Shown one piece after another: positions 19,158-29,910 of a stretch of DNA of 64,000 nt. Position 1 is the first letter of the stretch. The number at the start of each line of letters is the position of its first letter. The position numbers and the translations under genes are program-made. The notes beneath the pieces were generated by a model, which saw only the letters and a list, made by a program, of their open reading frames with translations, made no database searches and was not told where the DNA came from. Source of the stretch: Trichosporon coremiiforme (lineage: Eukaryota > Basidiomycota > Tremellomycetes > Trichosporonales > Trichosporonaceae); assembly GCA_039545355.1 (NCBI GenBank), contig BCJJ01000021.1, forward strand, positions 434,001-498,000, in the 5' to 3' direction.

Positions 19158-22100
19158 GGTGGACGAGGTGTGTGGTATGTAGAGATGGGAGTTTCTGAGT
19201 GTGAGGCTCTACCAGAGACCTAGAGATACTCTAGATGGTAGTAAAGGCAAGCAGCAACAGCGGGATCGTGGTTCCGATTGGGACTTGAGGCTTGGTGCTT
19301 GGGTGGGACTGACACACGCGGAGGGTCGAAAGGGCAATCCGGTGATGGAGCGTGGGTCGGTGTGAGGCGGAGAAGGAGAGGGGGGAGGGAGGAGGGGGCG
19401 CGGGTAAGTCAGCGGTTGGTGAGAGAGAGAGTGCTGCGAAGACTAGCGCGGAGGTGTCGGGTGGTCGGGTGTGGGTTTTGGAAGGGTTTCGGGGGTCGGA
19501 GTTTGAGACCTCGTGAGAACCAAGCAAGCTATGGGAGGACCTTTAGCTATTGATGGGTGCGATGTGTCGGATGCGGATGATGTGGGCGCTTGAGGATGAG
19601 ATGAATGGAGCGCTGGAGCACGTCGAAGCGGTTGGTATGCAGAGAAAAACGGAGAAAGTAAGTTAACGTTGGGTCGACGCGAGAGGGAGGATGAGCGAGA
19701 GCGAGGCGAGCGAGGTTCAGAGGCGGAGGCGGTGATGCTGTGCCTACTTGGGGGACAGGGCAAGGCATCAGAGCAGAGCGGCCAGCGAAATGCCGGAGTG
19801 AAATGAAAAGGCACGGTTGCAGGAGCACGCAGGTTTGCTAAGTTGAATCGGCGCCGCCGTCGCCAAGAGCTGTCAAGGATCACGATCACCGACGTTCCCA
19901 TCGTGGTGTGCAATCCCATTAAGGCCATTTAGGGCAGAATAGGGCAACGCAGGGTGAGCGTCGCTGCAATCCTAATCAGCTGCTCCCAGCTAGACTAATC
20001 GGGACACACTGCATCGCTCGCAGGCACGCATGCAGACTCAAGACTTAAGGTGCGAGGCCCGAGGCTGAGGTACGATTTTGTGCAGCATTCAACGTGCAGC
20101 TCACTCTGCTTCGCGGGACCCTTAATCCTATGTAACTGCTACCCCTGGCCCATATCACTTCGTCCCTGCGCGCGCGCTCCCCCCCCTTTGCATGCCGACT
20201 CCCACGAATGCAGCCCCGTCCGTGTCCCATCGCTTTCGCCAAAGGCAGTGCTGGAAGCTCTCCGTCGCTGGAGATCTCGGAAAACTCTGAGCCTGGAGAC
20301 ACATGTGAGACGAGCGGGAGCGTCTTCCACCGTTTGAGGTGCTCCCCTTTCACTGGCGACTCCTCTCCGCCAGCCCGCGAGCCCGCGAACCCATCAGAAA
20401 CGCCCACTTATGTTCATCACTCTGAACCCTGAAAACTCATGGTGGCCACCCTTAGTGCGCCCGTCCCTTCGTCCATCGCAGCGACTCTCCTCAGGTCTCT
20501 TATCAAGCTCAGCTTTCACGTGCCGGTCGCCCCTTGCTGAGCCCCTTACGTCATTCATTGCCGTTTCTTCTGTGCGCGATCATCTGACCATTGCTCCTTC
20601 CCTTCCATCATCTCATTCCATCAAGCGATGGCGATGGCGATGCAGAGCAGGTCATCCGCTACGCCTGGGAACAGCTGTGGCTCCGCTCACTTCGGTTAAC
20701 TTGGTGGGTCTCGCACCGTTCAGCTGCTTCAGCTCCAGTCGACGATCAGAAAATCAATGAGATTGTCACCTTACGAGAAGGAGTCAAGGGGCTGATGACC
20801 GCTCAAAACCCAGCGAGCCCAGTAGCGCCATGAAATTAACCTGGCTTGTCCTGGCGGTCCTGGCGGTGGCGCTGACACCTGCCTCAGGACCAAGGTCCCA
20901 GACATTAGCATTTTTGAGCAGTGCGCACTGCACGGCTGTCCGTTCACTACGGCTGCATACATGCGGCCTTGTCAGCTCATGTCGAAATAGGAGTCAGGAG
21001 ATCTTCATTCCCACCAAGCGAACTTACGTATTTCCAGCTGCCAACCTGGAGCCGAAAGCTCGGTGGCAGTGTCGCTGCGTCGCTCCGGCCACTGCCTGAT
21101 CACTTGACCTGGTGAATATTTCTGACTCGTCATCAGATTGCATTCCACCTCTTGGCCAAAGACTACGAGGATTATATATTATGCTCATCGTCAGTGGGCT
21201 GAACGAGAGACCCACGGGTCGGATCCGCGCCCCCCCTTCTCTTGGACCCCCGTTTCTATGCGGTGTCTACACAAAGCTCGGCGTGGGGTCCGGCGTCCGG
21301 GTCGAGGTTGGTCGATTCTCACGCCTGCCCTCGCTGGCCCTATTCATTTCCTGGGTCAAGCCTCCGTCCCCCCAAGAGTTCTCCGAAATGAGCTTTCAGA
21401 GTGCTTGCAGACGACGTACAAACTGTACCTTGGGTTCTGCTAGAATTGCAATGTCATCGTCAGGTGCCCTTCGCTGCGCACTATGCCGCGGCTCATTATG
21501 CATGAACCGCTTAACGACATTAAGTCATTGAGTGGGCGAATGCAGGGGATCGGCGCGTCATGTCGAGGTAATTGTGAGGCTTACGATAGCTTACGGAGGC
21601 GCGCTGAGCTAGGCCACATGTCATGGCTGAAGCATGTGGCCGCTAGCTGCACACCAGAGGCTGACCTAGCCTGTGGACTGACTGCGGTGACTAGCCATCG
21701 CTGTAAGAGGCATAGCCTGGCTTTTCGGATGCAAACAGGCAAACAGATCCACGCACGTAGACTAACAAGCAGCTGATCACGAGCTCACGAGACCTGGTAC
21801 ATAGATACACGTTTTCGCCAGCTCCGGCCTGCACAGCTGACGAGTAGGTTGTCTGAGTACGCAACAAATAACTTCATCGCAATATGATACAACACATGAG
21901 AGCCTATACACAACCTGAATGTCAGCTTCAGAACGACAGCGGGATAGTTGAAGGAGAAGGATCAGGTAGAATTGTCTAATCTACGGCCGGAAAGCCTCAT
22001 CAACAGCCTTTAGTTGATAGTTGATAGAAGGTAAAAATCATCATGGAAGGGCACACCCTGTTCGGGCGGCGTTAGGAGGGAGAGAAGACTTACACTGAAC

Positions 22101-23108
22101 ACTACGTTTAGAGATGACGAGTATAGAAGAGAAAGAGAGAGAGATGTCACGCGCTACTAGAGTCGCGCGTCGCGAACCATCGTCCGTCAGAAAATTTCGG
22201 TGGAGGTCGGGTGCGAAGTGGAGGTTGAGTTGGGTGCGAGGGCATGGACTCCACGTGGCGATTCTCCGACAACCCTACCGACGCTCGCCAGATTTTGAAC
22301 CTCACTGCGCAGGATAGTCCGCAGCCATAAGATCCCACATGACCCCGTCGCGTCGTCTTCTTCGAGTCAACCTCTTCGCCGCATGCCTTGCCAGTCGGCA
22401 TGCAAGGCGTGCATCGGCGCCCGCCGCTGCTCGTGTGAGCATGTTGCCTTCGGCGGCCCCGGCGGCGAGCGCAACCCAAAAACTTCTGTTCCATTTCATC
22501 TCCAGGCGCCTCCAATATCCCCTCTCCAGCCAACCCTTCAGGAATGCGATGAGCACGCAACCGGTTTCAGGAGTTCGGCGCAGCTGATCTGCAACGTCTG
22601 CCTGGTGGTGCATGCTCCGGACCGGCATGGCTTGAGCACGCCATAATCCAGCAGCTGAGCAGCCAACGAGGAGCCGCGCAGGAGAGTCAGGCGCAGGCGC
22701 GTTGCCCATCACGTGGGAGGGATACCGCCCAGGAACGGCCGATGGCAGATCTGATAACAGACCAGCGGGCCAAAAACTTTGTCAGCCTTGCAAATTCCTC
22801 AGCAAGGGATGGGTAAACCGCCAGCGCCACCAGCTTTGGTCCGCATACGCGCGTGCATATGCGCCGCTGCGGGCAAGTCATTCATCGACGTAAGCCGCCG
22901 GCGCTCAGAAAGAGAAGAGATTAATATTGTTTTCCGGCCCATGTCTCGAGCCTTTCCCACTTCCTGACTCTTACCTCTTCTCACTTTCTTACCTACCTTA
23001 TTTCTCGATCACCAGCAGAACACGATCGACCATTCTCCGACTGAGACGAGAGACGAGAACCCCAACAACACTCCTTCACGAACGACTTTCTTTTACCCTT
23101 CCGGCAGC
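19158..23108. other. 3.95 kb gene-poor region
   Basis: The first 750 bases are purine-rich on the plus strand (pyrimidine-rich as a leader for the minus-strand mucin-like gene), with G-runs around 19375-19400. ORFs of up to 161 codons lie here on both strands but lack domains, splice-supported extension or sensible composition. The last 200 bases before 23109 look like a pyrimidine-rich 5' leader for the permease. No tRNA or rRNA was found. Confidence 0.5.
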
Positions 23109-24542
23109 ATGACCAAGCCGACGAAGTGGACCAGCGAGAAGGCGCGCTTCGGCCAAGGGAAGGCCGAGATCGTGCCCCCCTCCTCTGCCTCGAGCAGCGA
23201 CATCGAGAAGGGCTCTGAGGGCGCGCTCGAGGACGCCGTGTTCGGCAACCTCGAGTCTGGCCCCAACTTCCGTGGCGTGTCTGCGCCCGGCGCCTTCGTG
23301 CTCATGACCAAGGCGAACCTCGGTCTCGGTGTGCTCGCGATTCCGACCGTGTTCAACCTCCTCGGCATTGTCCCCGGCATTCTCGTCATTGTCGGCTGCG
23401 AGATGCTCCTCTTCTGGTGTGCGCGTTTCGTCGGCCCCTTCAAGATCCGCCACCCCGACGTGTACGGCGTCGCGGATGCCGCCTTCGTCTTCGCCGGTCC
23501 CTGGGGCCGATGGACGATGTACGTCATCTTCACTGTGTTCATGATTTTCTGCACCGCGTCTGCGATCGTCGGAGTCTCCACCGCGCTAAACGCGATGAGC
23601 TCGCACGGCGCCTGCACTGCCGTCTTCACCGCCGTCGCCGCCATTGCCGGCTTCCTGCTCTCGTCCATCCGCACGCTCTCCAAGGTGTCCTGGATCGGCT
23701 GGGCTGGCATCACCTCCATCATTGCGTCTGTCATCATCCTCACGATCGGCGTCGGCGTGCAGGACCGCCCGTCTGAGGCGCCCCAGGCGCCCCTGCCGTG
23801 GGACAAGGGCTTCCAGGTCATTGGCCACCCGACGTTTGTTGAGGCCATGAGCGCGATCAACATCATCCTCTTCTCCTCCTCCGCTACGCCCATGTACTTC
23901 GGCGTTGTCAGCGAGATGCGCGACCCGAGGAAGTACACGCGCGCGATGGGCGCGTCGCTCACCTTCCTCACTGCGGTTTACCTCATCATCGGCTCCGTCG
24001 TCTACCACTTTTGCGGGCAGTACGTTGCCTCTCCCGCCCTCGGATCCGCCGGCATCGTGCTCAAAAAGGTGTGCTACGGCATTGCGTTCCCTGGCCTGCT
24101 CGCGTCTCTGACGATCTTCAACCACATCTCGGCCAAGAACATCTTTGTCCGCGTCCTGCACGGCTCCAAGCATCTCTCCTCGAACAGCGTCACGCACTGG
24201 GCCGTCTGGCTCGGCTGCACGGCCGGCTCCGTACTCCTCGCTTACATCATCGCGTCGGCGATTCCCATCTTCGGCTCGCTCATCGGATTCATCGGCGCGC
24301 TCATGTGTCCCGCCGTCGCCATCATCCCCGAGTGCCTCATGTGGTTCTATGATAACTGGTGGTTCACCACCAAGGGCCTGACCGCCGGCAAGATCGTGAC
24401 GGGCGTCATCAACGTTGTCGTCATCCTCATCGGGTGCTTCTTCACTGTCGGCGGGACATACGCCGCTGTTCTCGACCTCATCGCAACCAGCGTCGACTCC
24501 GGACCCTGGACTTGCGTCAACAACTCGGGCCGCCTGCATTGA
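23109..24542 (+). CDS. AAAP-family amino acid permease, Mtr-like (477 aa)
   Basis: Intronless gene with strong C-ending codon preference, suggesting good expression. The protein has a cytosolic N-terminus of about 55 residues, then about 11 hydrophobic helices. TM1 carries the family pattern GAFVLMTKANLGLGVLAIP (about residues 60-78). Later landmarks are FSSSATPMYFGVVSEMRDP and the C-terminal ALMCPAVAIIPECLMWFYD. This is the layout of fungal neutral amino acid permeases of the AAAP (Aa_trans) family such as Neurospora Mtr, which take up neutral aliphatic and aromatic amino acids at the plasma membrane. Substrate specificity cannot be read directly. The 3' UTR holds a short tandem repeat. Long antisense ORFs here are GC shadows. 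Confidence 0.88.
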   Translation: MTKPTKWTSEKARFGQGKAEIVPPSSASSSDIEKGSEGALEDAVFGNLESGPNFRGVSAPGAFVLMTKANLGLGVLAIPTVFNLLGIVPGILVIVGCEMLLFWCARFVGPFKIRHPDVYGVADAAFVFAGPWGRWTMYVIFTVFMIFCTASAIVGVSTALNAMSSHGACTAVFTAVAAIAGFLLSSIRTLSKVSWIGWAGITSIIASVIILTIGVGVQDRPSEAPQAPLPWDKGFQVIGHPTFVEAMSAINIILFSSSATPMYFGVVSEMRDPRKYTRAMGASLTFLTAVYLIIGSVVYHFCGQYVASPALGSAGIVLKKVCYGIAFPGLLASLTIFNHISAKNIFVRVLHGSKHLSSNSVTHWAVWLGCTAGSVLLAYIIASAIPIFGSLIGFIGALMCPAVAIIPECLMWFYDNWWFTTKGLTAGKIVTGVINVVVILIGCFFTVGGTYAAVLDLIATSVDSGPWTCVNNSGRLH

Positions 24543-24567
24543 TTCGCGTGCCCCATTGAATTTATTT

Positions 24568-24664
24568 GGTTCCAACACCATGTTTCTCTTTTGGTTCCAA
24601 CACCATGTTTCTACTGGTTCCAACACCATGTCTCCACTAGATCACCATTTGTTCCAACACATCA
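24568..24664 (+). repeat. Tandem repeat in the permease 3' UTR
   Basis: GGTTCCAACACCATGTTTCT begins at 24568 and recurs at 24593 (20 of 20 bases) and at 24616 (with TCTCC after CATG). A shorter GTTCCAACAC copy starts at 24651. Spacing is 25, 23 and 35 bases. It starts 26 bases after the stop codon, so it is probably transcribed. It could serve as repeated RNA-binding sites or be a neutral minisatellite. Confidence 0.7.
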
Positions 24665-26743
24665 GATCAGCATAGCATAGAACACTGCATAGAACTTGTC
24701 ATGTATTATTAGCAAACTTTAGCTAGATCCTGACTATCGGGAGGCGCTTCGAGGACTTGATGTCGAGGGGATAGTCAATTTGGCCACCCTATCACGACAC
24801 CGTCAGGCTCGGCTGTCATCAGTCACCGCGCTAATAGAGAAGCCAGAACTCATGTCCACTGCCTGCAAGGGCTCAGCATGCCAGCATAAACTACACTGCC
24901 ACCACTGACGAGTCCGATCTGCGTTGCCACGGCTAAGATGTTGGCGTGGTGCTAGTCCTCAGCCGCCCAATGAACCCACACATCACGTATGCAACCATCC
25001 ACACCTACTAACTTCACCATGCCCAGCCTACCACTCCGCCCGCGACTGGAAGACGGGGCCTGGTCTGGGGCGATGCCATGCAGCGGCGGAGGGCATGTGG
25101 TGCGCACTGATGACCGAAGACGACAGACGAGCTTCGGTCAGTACTGCCACAATTACTTACACCCACGATTTCTTGGGAACGGTCATGAGGTCGACCGGCG
25201 ACGAGAGTGCCGGGGTGTGTCGGATGCCGCACTAGTGTACGAAACGTTATTGCTGTCAGTCAGACCGGCTCGGGGCGTCTGGAGAGCGGCTGGCCGGGAG
25301 GGCACGGATCGTGCGCCGCCCGGGTGGCGTCGGCACTCGAGGAGGATATCCCGGTTGGGTTGGACGAAGTAGAACTGGCAATCACGCTTCTGTTATCCCA
25401 GACTGCTCCGCTCAATGCACAAACAACTCAAAGCCTCTTCCACAGCCGCAATCAAGCTCGATCAATCATAGCATACCGGCGTCAGCTTATGTCCTCGGCG
25501 GAGATTGTTTCTTTCGTTGCCATGATTACCTCTGCTGTCGGCGCTTCCTCAATTCTGATCCTCATTTCGGCATCCTCGGCCCCTCTCCGAGCCCGGGCGG
25601 GGACGGGGGCGGGCAACCTCCGCCTTGGAACGACGTTGTTATCTTTGGATCGCGGTGCCGGAACGTACGTCAGGACTCACTTGGAGGGCTTGCATTCAGC
25701 TGAGCTTATCCCTCACACGACCTCACGGGACCGAGACCGAGCACATGCGCTCCGTCTGCTCCGTCCCTGGAGGAGGGGATCTACACTGTTGCAATAGGTT
25801 GATTCCAGTACTTTGTAGATCGGACTAGGCGCGTTAGTGACCATGCTTAGATAACCACGAGGTCGGGGCTGATCAGCGCCAAAAGTAAGTAGTCCGCTAC
25901 GGATGGCCGAGAGGCACAGATGGTCGGCATGTTGATTGTGGAGGCTGAGGGGTCAGTGCTCTACGGCCCTTCCTGACAGCGTCTGCAGCACGCAGGGGTG
26001 CACGATGCAACCATGCAGCAGCCGAGACAGCTGTCAAGGTGGTGGCTGCCTGCTGCGACCAGTGGGACGGCGAGATCTGGACCGCCAAGCATTGCGGTCC
26101 TTGGCAAGAGGTTTCGACCATGGCTTGCCCAAGATCTCATTCCGAGTCAGGCGTGCCGGAACAGCCAGCGTGCACATGCCTCGCTGCCGGGTATGCACTT
26201 TTCGCTATCCTGAACTGCTTGCCCGCTGCCGCATCAGTCGCTCGGGCCGGGTGTCGTGCCCGCCCGTGCCGCCTGCCAAGCAACGATAAGAAACGCCAAG
26301 CCGCACACCCCCACCACACGCCCAGTCCAGGCTTGCGTCCCATTACACGTGCCCGCGGGCGTGGACCCATGCCGCAATGTTCCCGATGCTTCTGTGCGCT
26401 ATCTGATTATCAGCTGCGGGCTCGTCGTCGATAATGAACATTGCATTCCACTCACAGGCCGGGGCTAGGCCGGTACGCAGGCCGGTCAATCGGCCGCACC
26501 GGCCGGCGTTCTCCCGCTGAGTAAGGATGCCTCCGTTTACCACGCGGTTTTAACCAAACACGCACGCAGATTGGCCGTGCCAACGTCCCCAGGCTCTCTC
26601 CAGATGGCCCCCTGGGTCCCCGTGACTGCTTTGCGGGGCTGGAGGGCGAGAGGCTGCTGCTCACCGCTCGCTCCCGCGGCCGGACTCCGTTCCGGGCTGC
26701 TCACTGTCACTTGACGTAGTGATCCCGGTCAGCGACGCCGGGG

Positions 26744-26924
26744 TATATAAGACGAGGTCGTTTTCGATGATAGATCCACCCACCGCCGCCGTCTCCTCGC
26801 CCGTCAGCAATGTTGTTGTCGCGGCGAGGGATTGTGCTCATCTACGTTTCTCTCGCGCACACACACCGTAGTGCCCACATCCATACAAGTCACACAGCCT
26901 TGGCATACTAATTCTCGCTTCCAG
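26744..26924 (+). promoter_or_regulatory. Orphan TATA-box unit with short ORF and intron-like signals
   Basis: TATATAAG at 26744-26751 sits 66 bases before an ATG at 26810 that opens a 33-codon frame with a hydrophobic start (MLLSRRGIVLIYVSLA). TACTAAT at 26906-26912 followed by CAG at 26922-26924 looks like a branch point and acceptor. A weak donor GTAGTG at 26868 would give a spliced ORF of about 53 codons. Each element is common alone; their order and spacing suggest a transcript of unknown function. No family is recognised. Confidence 0.35.
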
Positions 26925-29060
26925 AGGTTCTCGAACGAGGTCAAGCGGGCGCCGACTCCGTTACGTGCCCCCTTCTTTGGCCTTTCACTCGCGTTCGCTT
27001 GTCGCCTGTTCGGCTCGCTCGTTGCTAAGGCAGCGAGGCATAGTAGGCTTCAGACCACGGCTTCCTAACAGCCGTTGACCACTGTTTGTCCACGGGCTGA
27101 CCACTGGACAGGCTGCCTCCACTTCCGTTGGTATTTGATGGACGTTTGTGGCAATGCCTCCACCATGCCTTGGTCTGCCAGTCTAATTTCCATGGTCGGA
27201 GGTGAGTGTCTGGCTGGACACAAGACCCGCACACGGCCAGCGGCCCGGTCCACGTTCTTAGCATGTGCAAACAAGACAAGGACAACGCGAATGATATGAA
27301 GGGACGAGATCGGGAGCTCGCTCGGTAAAATCGGTGACGCGATTCGGCCGGCTCGGCAGGTTTTAGGAACCCTGAGCACGGGGAAGGCCCTGGGAGATAG
27401 CAACGCGTGATTCGCATGTGACCACGACAGTCGCCCAATGCCCGCTCAATCCCCGCCCAATGCCCGCTCTACTCGCGCGATACTGCTCTCGTCAGCCAGC
27501 AGAGGTCACGGGTTCTTGCGTCTGCCACCCCGTACACCCCACTTCCCGTTCCCACTCCCACTCACCGCAGCGACAGCGACCGCGCCCAGCGCAGCCAACG
27601 TCGGCCATAAGCCGGCCCTAACTCCCCAGATAGCACGGTGCCCCTCACTTTGTGCCTGGCGTTCCACCAGTCTCGTGCTGGATGTCTGACGAACCGCGAC
27701 CGCTCATCCCCGCTCCGGAGCCGGCAACTTCGCTCCGGCGTCTCTCGCAACGACTCGCGACGCGCAACGTCACTGATCTCTGCTCAACTCCTCGCCAAAG
27801 TCGTTCATTAAACTTTGTCGATCTGGCCGTCCCAGGGCCGCACGCCAGGGCACCCGTCCCAGCCGCCCAGCCGTCCAACCCGGATTCCGTATACCCGCCC
27901 AACGTACCTGCGTGCCCGCTCTCTCGTCGCATCTCTATTCTGAACGCACGCTGGCATGCTTGCGCGCACACGCGCTGCGTGTTTAGCTTGGCCCCACCGA
28001 GCCTTGAATGCCTGCCAGTCCAAAATCGTCGCGATGTGAATCATGAATGGCTTCCTCCGCTCTTCCTCCCCTGCAATCTCGCGTGCCCACTCGCTTGCGC
28101 TGTGCTGCCGGGGTCGAAGAGAGGCACAACAGTAACGGGGCACGCAAGCGTTCGGGCTGATCGGTTTTGCGGTATCTGGAGCACCGACGAGGGGGCCCGT
28201 TGAGTTTCGGTGACAATCTGATCTTGGTGGAGCTGGCTGTCTTGCTCTGCCGCCACCCCAAGGCGCGCAATGTACCTAATTCCCAGAGCTCGCCTCCGCG
28301 TACCCCGTGCCTCGCCTCTGTCTTCTGATGAGACCCACCCAGTGAGACAGCAGGGCGCGGGATGCGCGCCTCATCCCCTAAACCCAGCGAGATTCGACAT
28401 TCTCGCTCTTACACCGGACAGGGAGGCGGGTCGAGGGAGAGGGCAACAGGGCAGCGTCAGTTACGCCAGTGGCCGAGCGCCTCGCCGACCCCGGATGGTT
28501 GTGATCCGCTCATACGCCGAAACCGATTGGTCAAGCGGCACGACAGGCTGCGACCTGCGACAGCTTGGATCCCGGCCACCCAGCACCGGTTTGGGCAGCG
28601 ACCTCCACTGCCCGTGGTGCCATCGAGGGTGTTTGGAATTGTAGCCGAGAGATTTTTCTGGGGCATATCTTGGGGTAACAATTGGCCCTCAGGGACTGAT
28701 TGAACACCGATCCACACCAGGCCGCCTAGGCAGAATCGGGCAGTCGCAGTGCCCTCGTAAAGCTCTGGAGCCAAGCAACCGATTTTTCAACGCCTCTCGT
28801 GCCGCTGACAGCCGTAGCTGCCGTAGGGGACGATAGGAGCCTCCGACGCTGATTGGTATCGGCCGTGTGCCCCACATGGACCTGATCGAATCAGCTGGGC
28901 CCCGGTGCTGGCCAGAGGGTTTCTGTCGAGGGTCCTGTGTTTTAGACGAGCGAGCATGCGCTGCTTGTTGTGAGGGCAGCCAGGCGGCCATGGCCAAGGT
29001 GGGGGCAGGACCTGCAGCACCTGCAGACGTTTTCCAGCGTCACTCGATCTTCTCGAACGG

Positions 29061-29068
29061 GTATAAGA
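29061..29068 (+). promoter_or_regulatory. Probable TATA box of the Ato-type transporter gene
   Basis: GTATAAGA lies 100 bases before the chosen ATG at 29161 and 31 bases before an in-frame upstream ATG at 29092, so transcription probably begins near 29090. Confidence 0.5.
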
Positions 29069-29160
29069 ACTGGCCTCGTTGTCTGTCCAGAATGTTTCCC
29101 TCATCAGCAACCGACTCGGCCTTCTCCCACTCTTCAAGGACCAGACCAGCCGCAAACACA

Positions 29161-29910
29161 ATGTCGACCCCCAACGTCTCCTCCCCCGACTTCGCTCAGG
29201 AGAAGGTCCAGCACCAGGGCTCTCAGCAGGATGTCGTCTACAACTCTGGCGCTGCCATGAGCCGCTTCATCACCCCCGGTGGACACCCCGCGGACACCTC
29301 GCAGCCCGCTCTCCCGGTGTTCCACCGTAAGTTCGCCAACCCCGCCCCTCTCGGCCTCATGGGCTTCGGTGGAACGACCCTCCTCCTCTCGCTCTACAAC
29401 CTCGGCGCCCGCGGCGTCGAGAAGCCCAACGTCCTCGTCGGTGTCGCCCTCATGTACGGCGGCGTGTGCCAGCTCATCTGTGGCTGCATGGAGTGGGCTT
29501 GCGGTAACACCTTCGGTACTTGTGCTTTCACCGGCTACGGCGCGTTCTGGGTTTCTTTCGCTTGCATCAACATCCCCTGGTTCGGCGTCGCCCAGGCCTA
29601 CGAGAAGAACCCCTCCGAGATGGCCCAGGCTGTCGGTCTATACCTCGTCATGTGGGGCATTGTGACGTGCTTCCTCCTCCTTGCTCTTCTTCGTTCCTCG
29701 GTCGCCCTCTGCTTCACCTTCTTCGTCGTCGCATGCGCATTCTTCTGTCTCGCAGCTGGTGATCTCTGCTCCTCGCACGCTGCCAAGCTCGCCGGCGGTG
29801 GCTTCGGTATTGCTGGCGGCCTTGGTGCCATGTACGTCGCAGTCGCCGGTCTCCTCGACGGCAACACTTCGTACTTCACGCTTCCCATCGGCAACCTCGC
29901 CCCTGCCTAA
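29161..29910 (+). CDS. GPR1/FUN34/YaaH (Ato-type) acetate/ammonium transporter (249 aa)
   Basis: Single exon. The ATG at 29161 (context CACAATGTC) gives the usual length for this family. An in-frame ATG at 29092 would add 23 residues but lies almost at the expected transcription start. Residues about 60-66 read NPAPLGL, the family signature, followed by GFGGTTLLLSLYNLG. Six hydrophobic helices are visible, with GYGAFWVSFACINIPWFG in the place of the SYGxFW-type motif. Members are plasma-membrane proteins that move acetate or succinate with protons and are linked to ammonium export. The substrate here is inferred. Highly biased, C-rich third positions suggest strong expression. Confidence 0.9.
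   Translation: MSTPNVSSPDFAQEKVQHQGSQQDVVYNSGAAMSRFITPGGHPADTSQPALPVFHRKFANPAPLGLMGFGGTTLLLSLYNLGARGVEKPNVLVGVALMYGGVCQLICGCMEWACGNTFGTCAFTGYGAFWVSFACINIPWFGVAQAYEKNPSEMAQAVGLYLVMWGIVTCFLLLALLRSSVALCFTFFVVACAFFCLAAGDLCSSHAAKLAGGGFGIAGGLGAMYVAVAGLLDGNTSYFTLPIGNLAPA

Larger units (their letters stand above)
24665..29160. other. 4.5 kb gene-poor region
   Basis: No ORF on either strand has a recognisable domain, and most overlap each other in several frames. It holds one orphan TATA-box unit (26744) and, at the right end, the promoter of the Ato-type transporter (TATA-like GTATAAGA at 29061). Composition is mixed, without microsatellites or visible transposon ends. A spliced gene with very short exons, or a non-coding RNA, cannot be excluded. 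Confidence 0.45.

Noticed and set aside
23093..24629. Antisense ORFs of 292 and 347 codons across the amino acid permease
   Set aside because: Codon bias in the permease removes stops from the opposite strand; neither has a domain.
25207..25797. 196-codon plus-strand ORF in the gap
   Set aside because: No domain, no start context and several overlapping frames of similar length; composition is not protein-like.
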